64,000 bases of DNA from Yersinia massiliensis CCUG 53443. Lineage in GTDB: Bacteria > Pseudomonadota > Gammaproteobacteria > Enterobacterales > Enterobacteriaceae. Made by a program: the position numbers and the translations under genes. Location of the stretch: NCBI RefSeq assembly GCF_000312485.1, contig NZ_HE997645.1, positions 319,354-383,353 of the forward strand. The letters are read 5' to 3'. Positions 1 to 10,254 of the stretch are shown one piece after another; the first letter of the stretch is position 1; every line of letters begins with the position of its first letter. The notes under the pieces are model-generated. The model was not told the DNA's origin and searched no databases. It saw only the letters and a list, made by a program, of their open reading frames with translations.

Positions 1-124
1 GTGGTGTTGGTTTCTCACTCACCGTCGGCGGCGTCTTCGGTGGTGTTGGTTTCTCACTAACCGTCGGCGGCGTCTTCGGCGGTGTTGGTTTCTCACTCAC
101 CGTCGGCGGCGTCTTCGGCGGTGT
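1..124 (-). repeat. 39-bp tandem repeat encoding a 13-residue proline-rich unit
   Basis: Just over three nearly identical 39-bp units lie head to tail and continue off the left edge. Read on the minus strand, in frame with the exoprotein, each unit encodes TPPKTPPTVSEKP. Units differ by one or two bases (for example cactcacc versus cactaacc). Such a segment would form an extended, protease-exposed linker like the proline-rich region of Bordetella FhaB. Copy number is unknown because the array is cut by the edge. Confidence 0.93.
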
Positions 125-3100
125 TGATGTGTTATTTGTTTTTGTTGGCTTGTTTTTATTCGAGCCGGATAATCCACCTACCGTGAATGAAATATTATTT
201 GATGCAGTGACTTTATCCACGTTAACTTGTGAGAGCACTTCTCCGTCAGTATTTAGTTCACCTTGTACATTGCCTTTAATATTACCGACATCGATCGTTG
301 CTTTTTGATCTTCCTGATATTCAATTTTTTCAACAGTATTATAATAGCCATTCACTGTCGGGAGCCCTGTTTTGGAGATACCACCACCACCACCACCATA
401 AGCACCCTCTTGATCTATCGTATCTGATAGCTCGACTGCATTAATATTACCAGCAACATCTACTGTGCCCGTTTTAGAATCAGAAATAATGTGGGCACCG
501 GTAAGATTCAGATCTCCGCCAGAAGAAATATTCAACTCACCAGTAGTATTAATTCCTGACTGAGTGCCCGTTGTCTTTGAATCATAATGCTCACCACCTT
601 GCCCGTAATTAGCAGCACCTGTTGGAATGACACCACCATTAGTAGAAACAGCCACGCCAACGGAAACGCCCCACTCGTTACTATTTTTCTGATTATTAAC
701 AGTATCTTGCACACTTTGAACATTCAGGTCGCCGGATACATTAAGATTTGCTGTATCTGACTGAATATTTCCTCCTGCTAGCGTCATATTCCCCCCAGTG
801 TTTATAGTAATATCACTGCTATTAAGATTGGAGTTGGTATATGTGTTACTTGAACCGGTAGATGTTTCAGTACTGCCATGGTAGTCCACTGAAAATCCTG
901 CACCAGCCCCTGTTGGTGCAACGGAAGCCCCTGCACTAAGTCCAGCAGAATGAGTGTCTTTTTGTGACCAACTCTCAGTTGACGACTCCGCGGCTAAAAT
1001 ATTGAAATCACCGCCAGTATTGACCTCAACACTACCAGCTGATAGTTCAACGCCCTTAAGGGTTGTATCGCCTTTGCTGGTGATTGATACATTACCAGCA
1101 TTGATATTAGTGATATTCTCGCTCTTTTCCGTGGATGAGCTACTGGTAGAAGTCGTATCAAAACCAACGGAAACTGAGGTGCCAGCCAAGTCATTGAAGA
1201 CAAGATTACTAGCACTACCTGCAACTTCAGCAGCAGTTAGACCCGCATCAATTTCTTGTCCATCATTACCTTTACTGACCAAGTTACCCCCTTTATCCAA
1301 AGCATCAGCCACTGAGCTATGAACCTCACCTTTTACGCCATAGAATGAAACTGTTTCCTCACTGGTTGTTATGACTTCATCTTCATATTTTGTGGACTTA
1401 ACTTCTTCAGCAACAACAGTTAATGTACCTTCGGTGGTGAAATCCCCTCCCCCTATATCAACTGTTTTACCCGCATCCAACGTCATTGAATCAGTAAAAT
1501 TAAGTGACGCATTATTATTGCTCGTCGTTTGCTTAGTATCGACTGTCGAAACAGTTTCCAGTCCAGCTTGGAAACTACCAGAAGAGGATGTTGGAGCACG
1601 GCCAGGCTTAGAACCTGCATTGGTAATATCTGACCCAAGATTATTATGCTCCCCAGTACTGGTACTCGCATTTGCACCATCCAAACCACTGACGTTATAA
1701 TCAGCAGAATATCCAGCACCACTTGCGCTCGCACCAAATTTTAAGTCAGTGCGTTCGACTGTAGTTTCGGAATAACTGTAATCTTGAGATGTTTGGACAT
1801 CAATGTCACCAGTTGCTTTTAATTCACCTGACTGGGCATTATATTCTCCACCTTTAAGAATAATGTCATTCGCAGAATTAACCGTAAACTTTCCACCGGC
1901 ATTAACAGAACTATCAACACTGGTTGCACTTGAACTTACCGTTTCTGTAGATTCATGGCTCAAGAAACCTGTCGAGCGGTGTTCATATTCATAGTTACCT
2001 TCAACTTCATACATATTGTTAAAAGTAACATCACCTTCGGTTGACGTTAGGCTGATATCCTTATCTGCCGCAATATCAACAGCATTCACAGTAATATCTT
2101 TGGCGCTCATGTCGATACTGCCACCCGCAGTGACTCCATCATCAAAGAAGTGAAGCTCCTGATTACCCGAAGCATTAGCACCTTGGCTAGCAGTCAGCTC
2201 AATAGATCCATTATCGGCATGTAAAGCCAAATCATTACCCGCGCTGAGAGCCGCGCCACTATTGGTTATCGAGCCATTACTGGATACCAGTGATAAATCC
2301 CCACCGGAAGAGATCCCACCGTTCATGCCAACACTGCTATTGTTAATATCGCCTTCAGATTGAATATTAATATTGCCACCGGCACTGATCTGGCCATTAA
2401 CATTATTAAATGAAGACGCATCGACATTCATATCACCGCCAGCATGTACCACTGCCGAACCATCATAACGGCCACTCTCGAGTTGCTCTATGGTTGTGGT
2501 TGCAAAATAAATTTTAGGCGTTAGCACGTCATGTCCATCGATATTTTCGGTGACAAACCAAACAATATCTTTGTCTAAAACGGCAATTTGGTCATCAGTT
2601 AATGCTTTACCAACAGTAAAATCTTCGACGCCCGCCACTGATGCCGCATTAGACATTAATCTTTCAACCAACTCAGTACCATCAATGCCATCACGGACAC
2701 TGAAGAAAGTGCCTACGGACTCATTTAACTGGCGTCGAATAACTTCACTGATAAAGTAATTATCGCCTACAACGAGAACGGGTGTTTCCGGGATATAACC
2801 AATTTGATCGAAGAAATATTGCGATCCAAAGAAGAGACTTTGATCAATCATCTCAGTACGGGTTTCATAAAATGGATAAATAGGATTGCTTGCACCAGTT
2901 CCTACCTTGACGGTGAAATCCACATTCTTCCATTTCTGGTTAGAAACAAATAACCCTTGAATTTTTGCCAGCTCAGTATAAGTTTTTGTTGTACTCAATC
3001 CTTTAGTCAATTCGGCAATGGTTTTCAAGCCAATATTAACCTCATAAGGATTTTGTGTGACAGTAACTTCCTTATCACCAACAGATACTTTTATTTCTTG

Positions 3101-6100
3101 TCCATCAAGCTTTGCACCGAATAAACCATTATTAAATGCTCCGCCATTATGCGTCAAACTTCCCCCAGCAATAATACCACCGTTATTATCTGATAAACCA
3201 TAGTCTTTTAAATCTTTCAATCTTGCATTATTTGAACTAGTTATATTGGCCCATTCATTTGAAAGATTATCCAGACTGTTGGATAACCACGCATCACCAA
3301 ACAGTCGTTTCATGATACTATTTAACTGTTCACTTTGCTTGGCCATCTCCTTTAAGCTATTAAAGCTATTCCCTTTTGTGTCATATATATATGATTCCGT
3401 CCCTGAAATATTACTAGGGACACCATTTCCCAAGTAAAAATCAAGCATTTGATACAATGTATTAAATTCAGCATAGTGGGAGCCACTGCCAATAACTTTT
3501 CTATAAACCTCTAACTGAATAGGTGTTTTAAGCTCTTCAGTTAAATAATAATAAAATGACATTTCATTATATTCTGGAGAGTTATTGACCGTTCCGGATA
3601 TTCTCATATCCTTACTAGATTGAATAATTCCACCTGTATTATTGAGCGTCTTGCTACTATAAATATTTTTTTGATTAATATTTAAATTCCCACCAGATGA
3701 AATTTCAGCCATTTTACTTAGCTTAATATCACCAATCCAAGTTGGGATTGAGCCAGATAAAGTCGTACTATAATATACAAAACTCAGAACCCCTTGTTTC
3801 CATTCATGTGAACCACTTGCATTTTGTGCTGGGCCAGTAACCCATCCAGGGTTATCATATTTACTAATATTATCGATAATCTTAGCATCTAGTGCCATAT
3901 CACCTTGCGAACGAATAGTACCTCCATCATTTTTTATATTTTCCGCAGTAATGTCTATGCCACCCATACTAAGAACGTTAGCATTCTCCTCATTAATAAA
4001 CTTACCCTTTTCAGCGTCAATAACGATATTTTGAGAAGAGAAAATTAAGGCGCCATTACTGTTGGTAATATTAATAGCTTTTAAAAAAATATCTTTAAGA
4101 CTCAATATAGACTGATTATTTGATATTTTAATATCTTTGCTTGCATTAAGGAGTATTGAAGCAGCACTTTCGAGTATTCGATTTATAATAATCGAACCTG
4201 TTGTATCAATAGAGAATTGACCTTTAGCATTAACATCACCACTATCGTTATCATAACGATAGTCACCAGATAGAATCAAAGAAAGATTATGATCGCTAAA
4301 AATCTCACCATCTATATTATTTAATGCACTTGCTAACTTAATCAATAGATTATTAACGGAATAAATGTATCCATTACTGTTATTTAAATTATCAGATATA
4401 ATCTCAACATTATCACCACTAATATAAGAGTTGCTGTTGTTAACACTTTTCGAACTTATGCTAAGATCACCCTCAGAAAATAGAGTTGCGTTGTTAACAT
4501 TGGAAATTGAGTTTGCTGCTAATGCTAATCCCCCCATACCCGCAATGATTGCTTCACCTGAAGATGAACCATTGCTACTATCGTTATTAATAATATTCGC
4601 ATCGACAGACAAAATACCTGATGTTTGTATAATCGCATTGATATTATCTAATTGATTAATGTTATCAAATAATGCATTCCCATCAGCGTTAATAATTGCG
4701 GCTATAGAATTAATAATACTACTAACATAGCTTACACGTAAGTCCTTGCCTGAATTAATAACACCGACACTACCACTACCATCACCAATGTTAGACAAAG
4801 AATTGATGTTATTTAGAGTGAGGTCAGCACCAGAGTATATAACACCTTTATTTGTGAAATCATCGACATCAGATACAGTTAAGTTATTCTCTGAAGTTAT
4901 AATACTACTGGCATCATTTTTGACGCTGTTAATAAGTTCAAGCTTTAGCCACTCACCTAATGCAGAGATATAACTGCCACCACTATTTTCCAAGTTAGAA
5001 ACAGACTTAATGTTAATATTATTTGCAACAATGCCGGAACCTGACGATTGAGTCGATCCACTTCCAGCATTCACTAAGCTATCACTATTTAAAATATCAA
5101 CAGTTCCATCCGCATTGATCAGACCATCAGAATTATTAATATTTTTTATATCACTTAAATATATATCACCAGAAGACAAAATAGATGAGTTATCATTAGT
5201 AAGTTCCGACGATTGACTAATCGATAGCTTATCAAGCGCAAGGACCTTTGCTCCATCCGTATTCTTAATATTATCTATATTAGCTAAAATTACGTCTTTA
5301 GCCTGAATAATTGATGCATTACCATTATTAGCCAACCCCTTAATATTATTAAGGTCCAACGTGCTTTCAGAAATTAATTTCGCACTATTACTGTTAGTCA
5401 CAGCATTTGCATTACTAACTTCAACCGTCCCTCCCTGAATCAAGCTATTGTTGTTATTTATATTAAGAGAACTTGTACCGCCGGTTATTTTTAAGTTTTC
5501 TCCCGATATTATCTTAGCACCATTCTGATTATTTAATTCATTACTAATATCTAATGATAGATCTTTGGTAGCACTAATATCACCACTATTATAAAGACTA
5601 CTTGTTGTAATTTTTGCAGAGTCAGTTGAACTAATTTTACCTGTATTCTCTAATAATGAGTCACTTCCAGATTGGTTAATAACAATCTCGCCAGCAGAAA
5701 TCAAACCACTGTTAATAGCACTATCGTCATTTATCGAAATGTCTAACATTGCATCAGATGAAACTATACTTCCACTGTTGTTAAAAACATTGGTTTTGAT
5801 AGTATTATTTTTCTCGGCTTGCATTAATCCTTTATTAACTAAAGACCCAACAGTAAAATTAGCATCTTTCTCAGTATATAGGACACCTTTATTATTAAGA
5901 CTTTTAGCTAAAACGCTTAATGAACCACTTGCATTTATTACACCATTATTTTCAAAATAATCATTAATATTGAAGTTTAGTACTCCATTTTTATTATTGA
6001 CACCTGCCCCGCTATTCAAAAATGAATTCGCATTAACTATCACATTCCCGGCTTGACTACTAATACCGGCATCAGAACTAATTGTTGCGGACTCAATCGC

Positions 6101-7399
6101 TTTTCCATTAACCGTTACAATATAGTTGCCATCTACTAGAGATATTATCGCACCATCAATTTTGTTACCTGAGGCATCAAGGGCTAAAAGCGTTCCAGTG
6201 ATTTTATATTCACCTTTAACATCAATGAGAATTGATGTTACATCAATTCTTTCATTTCCAGAACTCATTGAGAATATACGTGCTGCATTTTGCAACAGTG
6301 AATCCGCTGTAATTCTAATATTGCCTTTTTCTGTCACAGCATCAGCATTTAGCTTAACTTGCGATAATGCTCTGATTATTAGATCACCATGACTAATAAC
6401 ACCACCAAAACCGGTATTCTCATTCGTTGAAATATCGATATTATTACCCGTCAGGTTGACATCGCCCGACTTACTACTAATTGCGGTCAATGCTAAATCG
6501 CCATCAGCCGTTATCTCAACCGTCTGATTACCCACTAAGCTACCTCTGTGCCTGACACCAACGCCACTTTCTGTACTAATCAGTTGTATTCTTCCACCGT
6601 ACATAGAGCCGAGGGAACTGCCATCAATAGCAACTTTAGGGGTCTCTGCCGCTGATAGACTTCTAATTTTGTGTTGTCGTGTTTGAGTGTCATAACTATT
6701 TAGCCCAGCAACCACTTTGATATCTGCGCTTCCAGAAACCTCCCCATCAAGCTTAACTGTACGACTAATCATATCAAAATGAGTCAATCCTTCAGTTGAT
6801 AGACCCTGTCCCTCGACTGCGATCATTCCTTTATTCACGTTGAGCTGAATATTGCCATTCTCACCATATCCAACACGCCCCGTACTGAGCGTCAGATTGT
6901 TGGCATTAATAGTAGATACGCCATTAACAGAAATACCATTTTCGTTTGCTACAATAAGATCTGCATTTTTCCCAAAGACTTCTATCGTTCCATTCAAATA
7001 AGAACCTTTGGCACCAGTAACTTCACTAATAATAGCACTAGCTTCTTGTTGCAACTGACCATTTTTAATAACATAACCACCAATACTACTCACGCCATCC
7101 TGCATACTATTATTAAAAATCAAGCCATCTTGACCGACATTAAAATCGTCAAATTTATTGTGTGATATACCATTCCCATTTGGATTAATAATGTTTACAG
7201 TTGGCGTACCATTGGCTGACTCTGATATAGTCGGTGAGTTTGAGTTAGCATCCGGAATTAAATTTGCGTGCGATAAAATGGGTAATGCTGCAACTAAAAC
7301 CAGATATATTGGACACAACTTATTATGTAAATTTTCTTTCGTTATCTTATCAATAAATGACGATGAAGAGTCATTATCGTTGACTTTATTTTTTCTCAT
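1..7399 (-). CDS. FhaB/CdiA-like giant two-partner secretion exoprotein (3' end outside window)
   Basis: Secreted adhesin of the filamentous haemagglutinin/CdiA type. The frame is open from an ATG at 7399 (AGGAGC ribosome site 6 bases upstream) to the window edge, at least 2,466 codons. An extended signal peptide (about residues 1-45) is followed by a TPS domain containing NPNGNGISHNKFDDFNVG near residue 80 and NENGISVNG further on. Asn/Ser-rich beta-helix repeats run to about residue 1250. A non-repetitive central region (about 1270-1640) holds GSQYFFDQIGY and ALTDDQIAVLDKDIVWFV, motifs I know from the YP region of CdiA-like proteins. A second repeat block with EWGVSVGVAV follows. The visible end is a proline-rich tandem array. 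The transporter lies 58 bp upstream. Any maturation or toxin domain, and any immunity gene, would be outside the window, so adhesin versus contact-dependent inhibition toxin cannot be decided. Confidence 0.9.
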   Translation of the reverse strand, partial: MRKNKVNDNDSSSSFIDKITKENLHNKLCPIYLVLVAALPILSHANLIPDANSNSPTISESANGTPTVNIINPNGNGISHNKFDDFNVGQDGLIFNNSMQDGVSSIGGYVIKNGQLQQEASAIISEVTGAKGSYLNGTIEVFGKNADLIVANENGISVNGVSTINANNLTLSTGRVGYGENGNIQLNVNKGMIAVEGQGLSTEGLTHFDMISRTVKLDGEVSGSADIKVVAGLNSYDTQTRQHKIRSLSAAETPKVAIDGSSLGSMYGGRIQLISTESGVGVRHRGSLVGNQTVEITADGDLALTAISSKSGDVNLTGNNIDISTNENTGFGGVISHGDLIIRALSQVKLNADAVTEKGNIRITADSLLQNAARIFSMSSGNERIDVTSILIDVKGEYKITGTLLALDASGNKIDGAIISLVDGNYIVTVNGKAIESATISSDAGISSQAGNVIVNANSFLNSGAGVNNKNGVLNFNINDYFENNGVINASGSLSVLAKSLNNKGVLYTEKDANFTVGSLVNKGLMQAEKNNTIKTNVFNNSGSIVSSDAMLDISINDDSAINSGLISAGEIVINQSGSDSLLENTGKISSTDSAKITTSSLYNSGDISATKDLSLDISNELNNQNGAKIISGENLKITGGTSSLNINNNNSLIQGGTVEVSNANAVTNSNSAKLISESTLDLNNIKGLANNGNASIIQAKDVILANIDNIKNTDGAKVLALDKLSISQSSELTNDNSSILSSGDIYLSDIKNINNSDGLINADGTVDILNSDSLVNAGSGSTQSSGSGIVANNINIKSVSNLENSGGSYISALGEWLKLELINSVKNDASSIITSENNLTVSDVDDFTNKGVIYSGADLTLNNINSLSNIGDGSGSVGVINSGKDLRVSYVSSIINSIAAIINADGNALFDNINQLDNINAIIQTSGILSVDANIINNDSSNGSSSGEAIIAGMGGLALAANSISNVNNATLFSEGDLSISSKSVNNSNSYISGDNVEIISDNLNNSNGYIYSVNNLLIKLASALNNIDGEIFSDHNLSLILSGDYRYDNDSGDVNAKGQFSIDTTGSIIINRILESAASILLNASKDIKISNNQSILSLKDIFLKAINITNSNGALIFSSQNIVIDAEKGKFINEENANVLSMGGIDITAENIKNDGGTIRSQGDMALDAKIIDNISKYDNPGWVTGPAQNASGSHEWKQGVLSFVYYSTTLSGSIPTWIGDIKLSKMAEISSGGNLNINQKNIYSSKTLNNTGGIIQSSKDMRISGTVNNSPEYNEMSFYYYLTEELKTPIQLEVYRKVIGSGSHYAEFNTLYQMLDFYLGNGVPSNISGTESYIYDTKGNSFNSLKEMAKQSEQLNSIMKRLFGDAWLSNSLDNLSNEWANITSSNNARLKDLKDYGLSDNNGGIIAGGSLTHNGGAFNNGLFGAKLDGQEIKVSVGDKEVTVTQNPYEVNIGLKTIAELTKGLSTTKTYTELAKIQGLFVSNQKWKNVDFTVKVGTGASNPIYPFYETRTEMIDQSLFFGSQYFFDQIGYIPETPVLVVGDNYFISEVIRRQLNESVGTFFSVRDGIDGTELVERLMSNAASVAGVEDFTVGKALTDDQIAVLDKDIVWFVTENIDGHDVLTPKIYFATTTIEQLESGRYDGSAVVHAGGDMNVDASSFNNVNGQISAGGNINIQSEGDINNSSVGMNGGISSGGDLSLVSSNGSITNSGAALSAGNDLALHADNGSIELTASQGANASGNQELHFFDDGVTAGGSIDMSAKDITVNAVDIAADKDISLTSTEGDVTFNNMYEVEGNYEYEHRSTGFLSHESTETVSSSATSVDSSVNAGGKFTVNSANDIILKGGEYNAQSGELKATGDIDVQTSQDYSYSETTVERTDLKFGASASGAGYSADYNVSGLDGANASTSTGEHNNLGSDITNAGSKPGRAPTSSSGSFQAGLETVSTVDTKQTTSNNNASLNFTDSMTLDAGKTVDIGGGDFTTEGTLTVVAEEVKSTKYEDEVITTSEETVSFYGVKGEVHSSVADALDKGGNLVSKGNDGQEIDAGLTAAEVAGSASNLVFNDLAGTSVSVGFDTTSTSSSSTEKSENITNINAGNVSITSKGDTTLKGVELSAGSVEVNTGGDFNILAAESSTESWSQKDTHSAGLSAGASVAPTGAGAGFSVDYHGSTETSTGSSNTYTNSNLNSSDITINTGGNMTLAGGNIQSDTANLNVSGDLNVQSVQDTVNNQKNSNEWGVSVGVAVSTNGGVIPTGAANYGQGGEHYDSKTTGTQSGINTTGELNISSGGDLNLTGAHIISDSKTGTVDVAGNINAVELSDTIDQEGAYGGGGGGISKTGLPTVNGYYNTVEKIEYQEDQKATIDVGNIKGNVQGELNTDGEVLSQVNVDKVTASNNISFTVGGLSGSNKNKPTKTNNTSTPPKTPPTVSEKPTPPKTPPTVSEKPTPPKTPPTVSEKPTP

Positions 7400-7457
7400 G
7401 CGAATAGCTCCTGCAGTTTGCTGGATATATCGTTATTACGATGGAGTTTCTTATTTA

Positions 7458-9242
7458 TTAAAAACGTAGATCAAATCTATAACTCAATGTTGTAGAGTCA
7501 ATATCGGAGCCCCTTAATGTTGATGGTTTCGTTAGCGGATAACCTAATGTCAATGAAGACGAAAAATTGCTGCCAATAGCCTTGATGCCAATAGCAGCAC
7601 CTGTTAAATACTCTGCAGGGCACGAGCCCATGTCATAGGTACAGTTATTTTTAATAAACCCAAGATCATAACCAACAAAAGGTGAAATCTGCCAGACTCC
7701 ATATTTATTGATAGAAATTGGCATTTGAACTGTATTTGATATGTATCCACCATTATGACCAGAGACAGAATCTTCTTTGTAACCTCGAACAGTATATTCA
7801 TCACCAATTGATTGTTTTCCATCACTGACTAATATATCTTTTGTCAATTGAAGCCCTGAATTCACTTCATAGGATAGGCTCACAGGACCGCTTTGGGCTA
7901 AGAGTTTGGACCAACTAATCATGGCATTGTATTTTACGTAGTTCAGGTCGAATCCCTTTAAATCAGGTTCATCTTTCCATGCTGCGCCAAACCAAGGTAC
8001 ACCTGCAGTTGAGCTTAAATCCCAAAAGAGTCCCCCTCCCCAAAGCACACCGACTCGATTCACTCCGAGTGTAATACTGCTGTATTTTTTGCTACTAACA
8101 CCTATTTTGATATCTTCGATTTTATTAGTATTATCTCGCCCTTCAACCTTTGTATAGGCGCTGAATCTTCCTACTGAATCTCGAAAAAGAACTCGACTTA
8201 ACTTAGCTGAGGCTCGCTGCGAAGTGCCTTCACTGTGATAACCACCATAATATCCACCAATAACCTTCTCATATTCAGAACGGTATAAGGATGCGTCTAA
8301 TAGCCAATAACCAAGCGGTAAACTGTAATTCATGGACCATGAACTTTGGTTATCAGTGTTTGCACGCAAGTCATTGTATGCATAATAAAATGATAACGAA
8401 TCATTAAAACCAGCAAAGTTATTCACTGTCAGCGTAGAGTTATATTGATGCCATCCATCATCTTGACGGCCAGAGTTATTCACACCTAAAGAAAGTGAAA
8501 TAGGGAAATACTTTGAATCTCTAAGATCCAGTACTGAGTAACCAAAGTCATCAGATGGGACAATTTGTAGTTTGTCTGTCCTTGAAACTCTCAGTAAGTT
8601 GTCCAAGCCTTGATCAAGATCTGACATATTCAGTTTACTGCCAGAGGCAAAGGGAATAGCACTGAACAGCCTCGTTCTTTCAAAGAATTTTGGTGGTTCT
8701 CCTTCAACACTGAATCCTGAGATCTTTCCCCATAACACATCTAAATTAAGTATACCTTCACGTAAACTTCCTGGCAGGACCGTCACTAAAGTGGTCACAT
8801 ATCCTTTGCCAACATAGAAATTAGTCAACTCTTTGACTAATTCCATTATTTCCTTTTGGCCCATCTCAGTATTTTGATACCGCAAAATAATCTTTTGCCT
8901 CTGTGGTGAATGGGCGTAGACATCATCATTCTCAATATTAATTTTATTAATGAGAAATTTATGTTGTGAATTCAATAGACTACTTTCATTTTCAAGATGT
9001 TCGGTCAACGCATCATTCTGACGTCTTATTTCACTTTCTCGGCGTTTCTCATCCTGAATCATTTCACGTGTACGGCTACGCTCCAGTCGGTCTAATTCTC
9101 TAGATGCATTTGATGCTTGATTACTTAATTGTGGGGGCTGTACTTGAGCATAAGTCATTAAGCTTACAAGTGTGAGAGATATGGCGATACTACATATTAG
9201 ATATACTCTGTTAACGTTAAGATTTTTAATGAAGTAAAACAT
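7458..9242 (-). CDS. Two-partner secretion outer-membrane transporter, FhaC/ShlB/CdiB family
   Basis: Omp85-superfamily pore that exports the adjacent exoprotein across the outer membrane. It has 594 residues, the usual family length. A hydrophobic signal segment (about 12-32) precedes a highly charged helical stretch (about 45-75). POTRA-like sequence follows (about 85-240), then a beta-barrel ending in a C-terminal phenylalanine. The loop-6 motif VRGY, diagnostic of the family, is at about 485-488, followed by a Gly-rich segment. Its ATG is only 4 bp after the adhesin stop with a weak ribosome site, which suggests translational coupling to the fimbrial genes. The exoprotein starts 58 bp downstream. 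Family assignment is secure; pairing with that exoprotein is inferred from adjacency. Confidence 0.95.
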   Translation of the reverse strand: MFYFIKNLNVNRVYLICSIAISLTLVSLMTYAQVQPPQLSNQASNASRELDRLERSRTREMIQDEKRRESEIRRQNDALTEHLENESSLLNSQHKFLINKINIENDDVYAHSPQRQKIILRYQNTEMGQKEIMELVKELTNFYVGKGYVTTLVTVLPGSLREGILNLDVLWGKISGFSVEGEPPKFFERTRLFSAIPFASGSKLNMSDLDQGLDNLLRVSRTDKLQIVPSDDFGYSVLDLRDSKYFPISLSLGVNNSGRQDDGWHQYNSTLTVNNFAGFNDSLSFYYAYNDLRANTDNQSSWSMNYSLPLGYWLLDASLYRSEYEKVIGGYYGGYHSEGTSQRASAKLSRVLFRDSVGRFSAYTKVEGRDNTNKIEDIKIGVSSKKYSSITLGVNRVGVLWGGGLFWDLSSTAGVPWFGAAWKDEPDLKGFDLNYVKYNAMISWSKLLAQSGPVSLSYEVNSGLQLTKDILVSDGKQSIGDEYTVRGYKEDSVSGHNGGYISNTVQMPISINKYGVWQISPFVGYDLGFIKNNCTYDMGSCPAEYLTGAAIGIKAIGSNFSSSLTLGYPLTKPSTLRGSDIDSTTLSYRFDLRF

Positions 9243-9246
9243 ATTA

Positions 9247-10227
9247 TTACTCTATTGTTAGATTGAAATAAACTTGTCCAGCAACATTACCTGCCGTTAT
9301 ATTTGCTCTATCTGATTCTAATATGTACATTTGAGCAGAATATTTAAGTTCTTTATTTTCGCCGGCGTTAATTACAATCTCTGATGATTTCTCGCCATTA
9401 ACCTGCTGAGCAATAATTCCATTTGAAGCTAACATTCGAGTACCAATTCCTTTAGCGCCACCACTTGCCACTGGAATAGTATTTTGCATGACTCCCCGAG
9501 ACAGACCTACTAGTGGTTGCTCTACGGCAGTAAACGCTATTTTTATAGAAGTAGCCTGCGGGCAATATACTATGACTGAAAATGGAACAACGGCTCCATG
9601 CTTATTACCTACTTTGAAGTCAGAGAGAGGATAGTTTCCTAAATTAATGCTTATATCTGAATTAGTAATCATGCATGAACGTACAACAACTGAAGTATTA
9701 GATGATAAGACTACAGACAAAAGTGTAAAACTATTACTGGTCTCATCAGCTGCAGTAAGGACAACATTTGCAATTTCGCCTAACGGTATATCTCCTGCTA
9801 CTATTCTCCCTGTTTGCACAAATTCTATAATCAAATTATCGCTGCTTTCAGTGCAGGGTGAATAACAAGTGTGAATCGTTGGAAAATAGTTAGATATCCG
9901 GCTAGCAGGCCATTTTATTCTGATTCCTACACCACCAATTTCAGTATTATATACATCTGGGAGCGCTGAAACTGAGTTACCTCGAGTGAAAGTAGATGTT
10001 AGGCGAGTGTTTATACCTGTACCACAGGTATAATTTAAGGCACGAACAGGAATTATATGCGATCCTAGAATTGTACCTACAGCCCCATTCTCCGCAGGAT
10101 TAAGCACCAATTGCGGCATAGAAACTGTTGTTGCATTCCCCGTACAGCTTGCAGCAATGACATTTGAACTGACCCAAGTTAATAACAAAGAAAAAATAAT
10201 CAATAATCTACTGAATAAATTTAACAT
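9247..10227 (-). CDS. Fimbrial tip adhesin (two-domain, FimD/MrkD-like)
   Basis: Predicted tip adhesin of a chaperone-usher fimbria. Of 326 residues, 1-25 form a signal peptide ending VIAA. An N-terminal lectin-like domain (about 26-180) contains cysteines at CTG, YTCG, HTCYSPC. The C-terminal pilin domain (about 185-326) contains the RSCMITNSDISINLG-type start of a pilin fold and closes with the alternating hydrophobic strand GQVYFNLTIE used for chaperone and donor-strand binding. A strong GAGGAG ribosome site lies 8 bases before the ATG. It follows the usher gene by 27 bp and precedes the transporter gene by 4 bp. The receptor cannot be predicted from sequence. Confidence 0.88.
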   Translation of the reverse strand: MLNLFSRLLIIFSLLLTWVSSNVIAASCTGNATTVSMPQLVLNPAENGAVGTILGSHIIPVRALNYTCGTGINTRLTSTFTRGNSVSALPDVYNTEIGGVGIRIKWPASRISNYFPTIHTCYSPCTESSDNLIIEFVQTGRIVAGDIPLGEIANVVLTAADETSNSFTLLSVVLSSNTSVVVRSCMITNSDISINLGNYPLSDFKVGNKHGAVVPFSVIVYCPQATSIKIAFTAVEQPLVGLSRGVMQNTIPVASGGAKGIGTRMLASNGIIAQQVNGEKSSEIVINAGENKELKYSAQMYILESDRANITAGNVAGQVYFNLTIE

Positions 10228-10254
10228 ATCGCATTCTCCTCAATTTTGTACGCT

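Noticed and set aside
1-124. CRISPR-like array
   Set aside because: The repeats are contiguous with no unique spacers and are in frame in a protein gene.
954-6392. Several plus-strand frames of 60-120 codons
   Set aside because: They are antisense to the long exoprotein frame, have no ribosome sites or family features, and reflect the open antisense frame of repetitive DNA.
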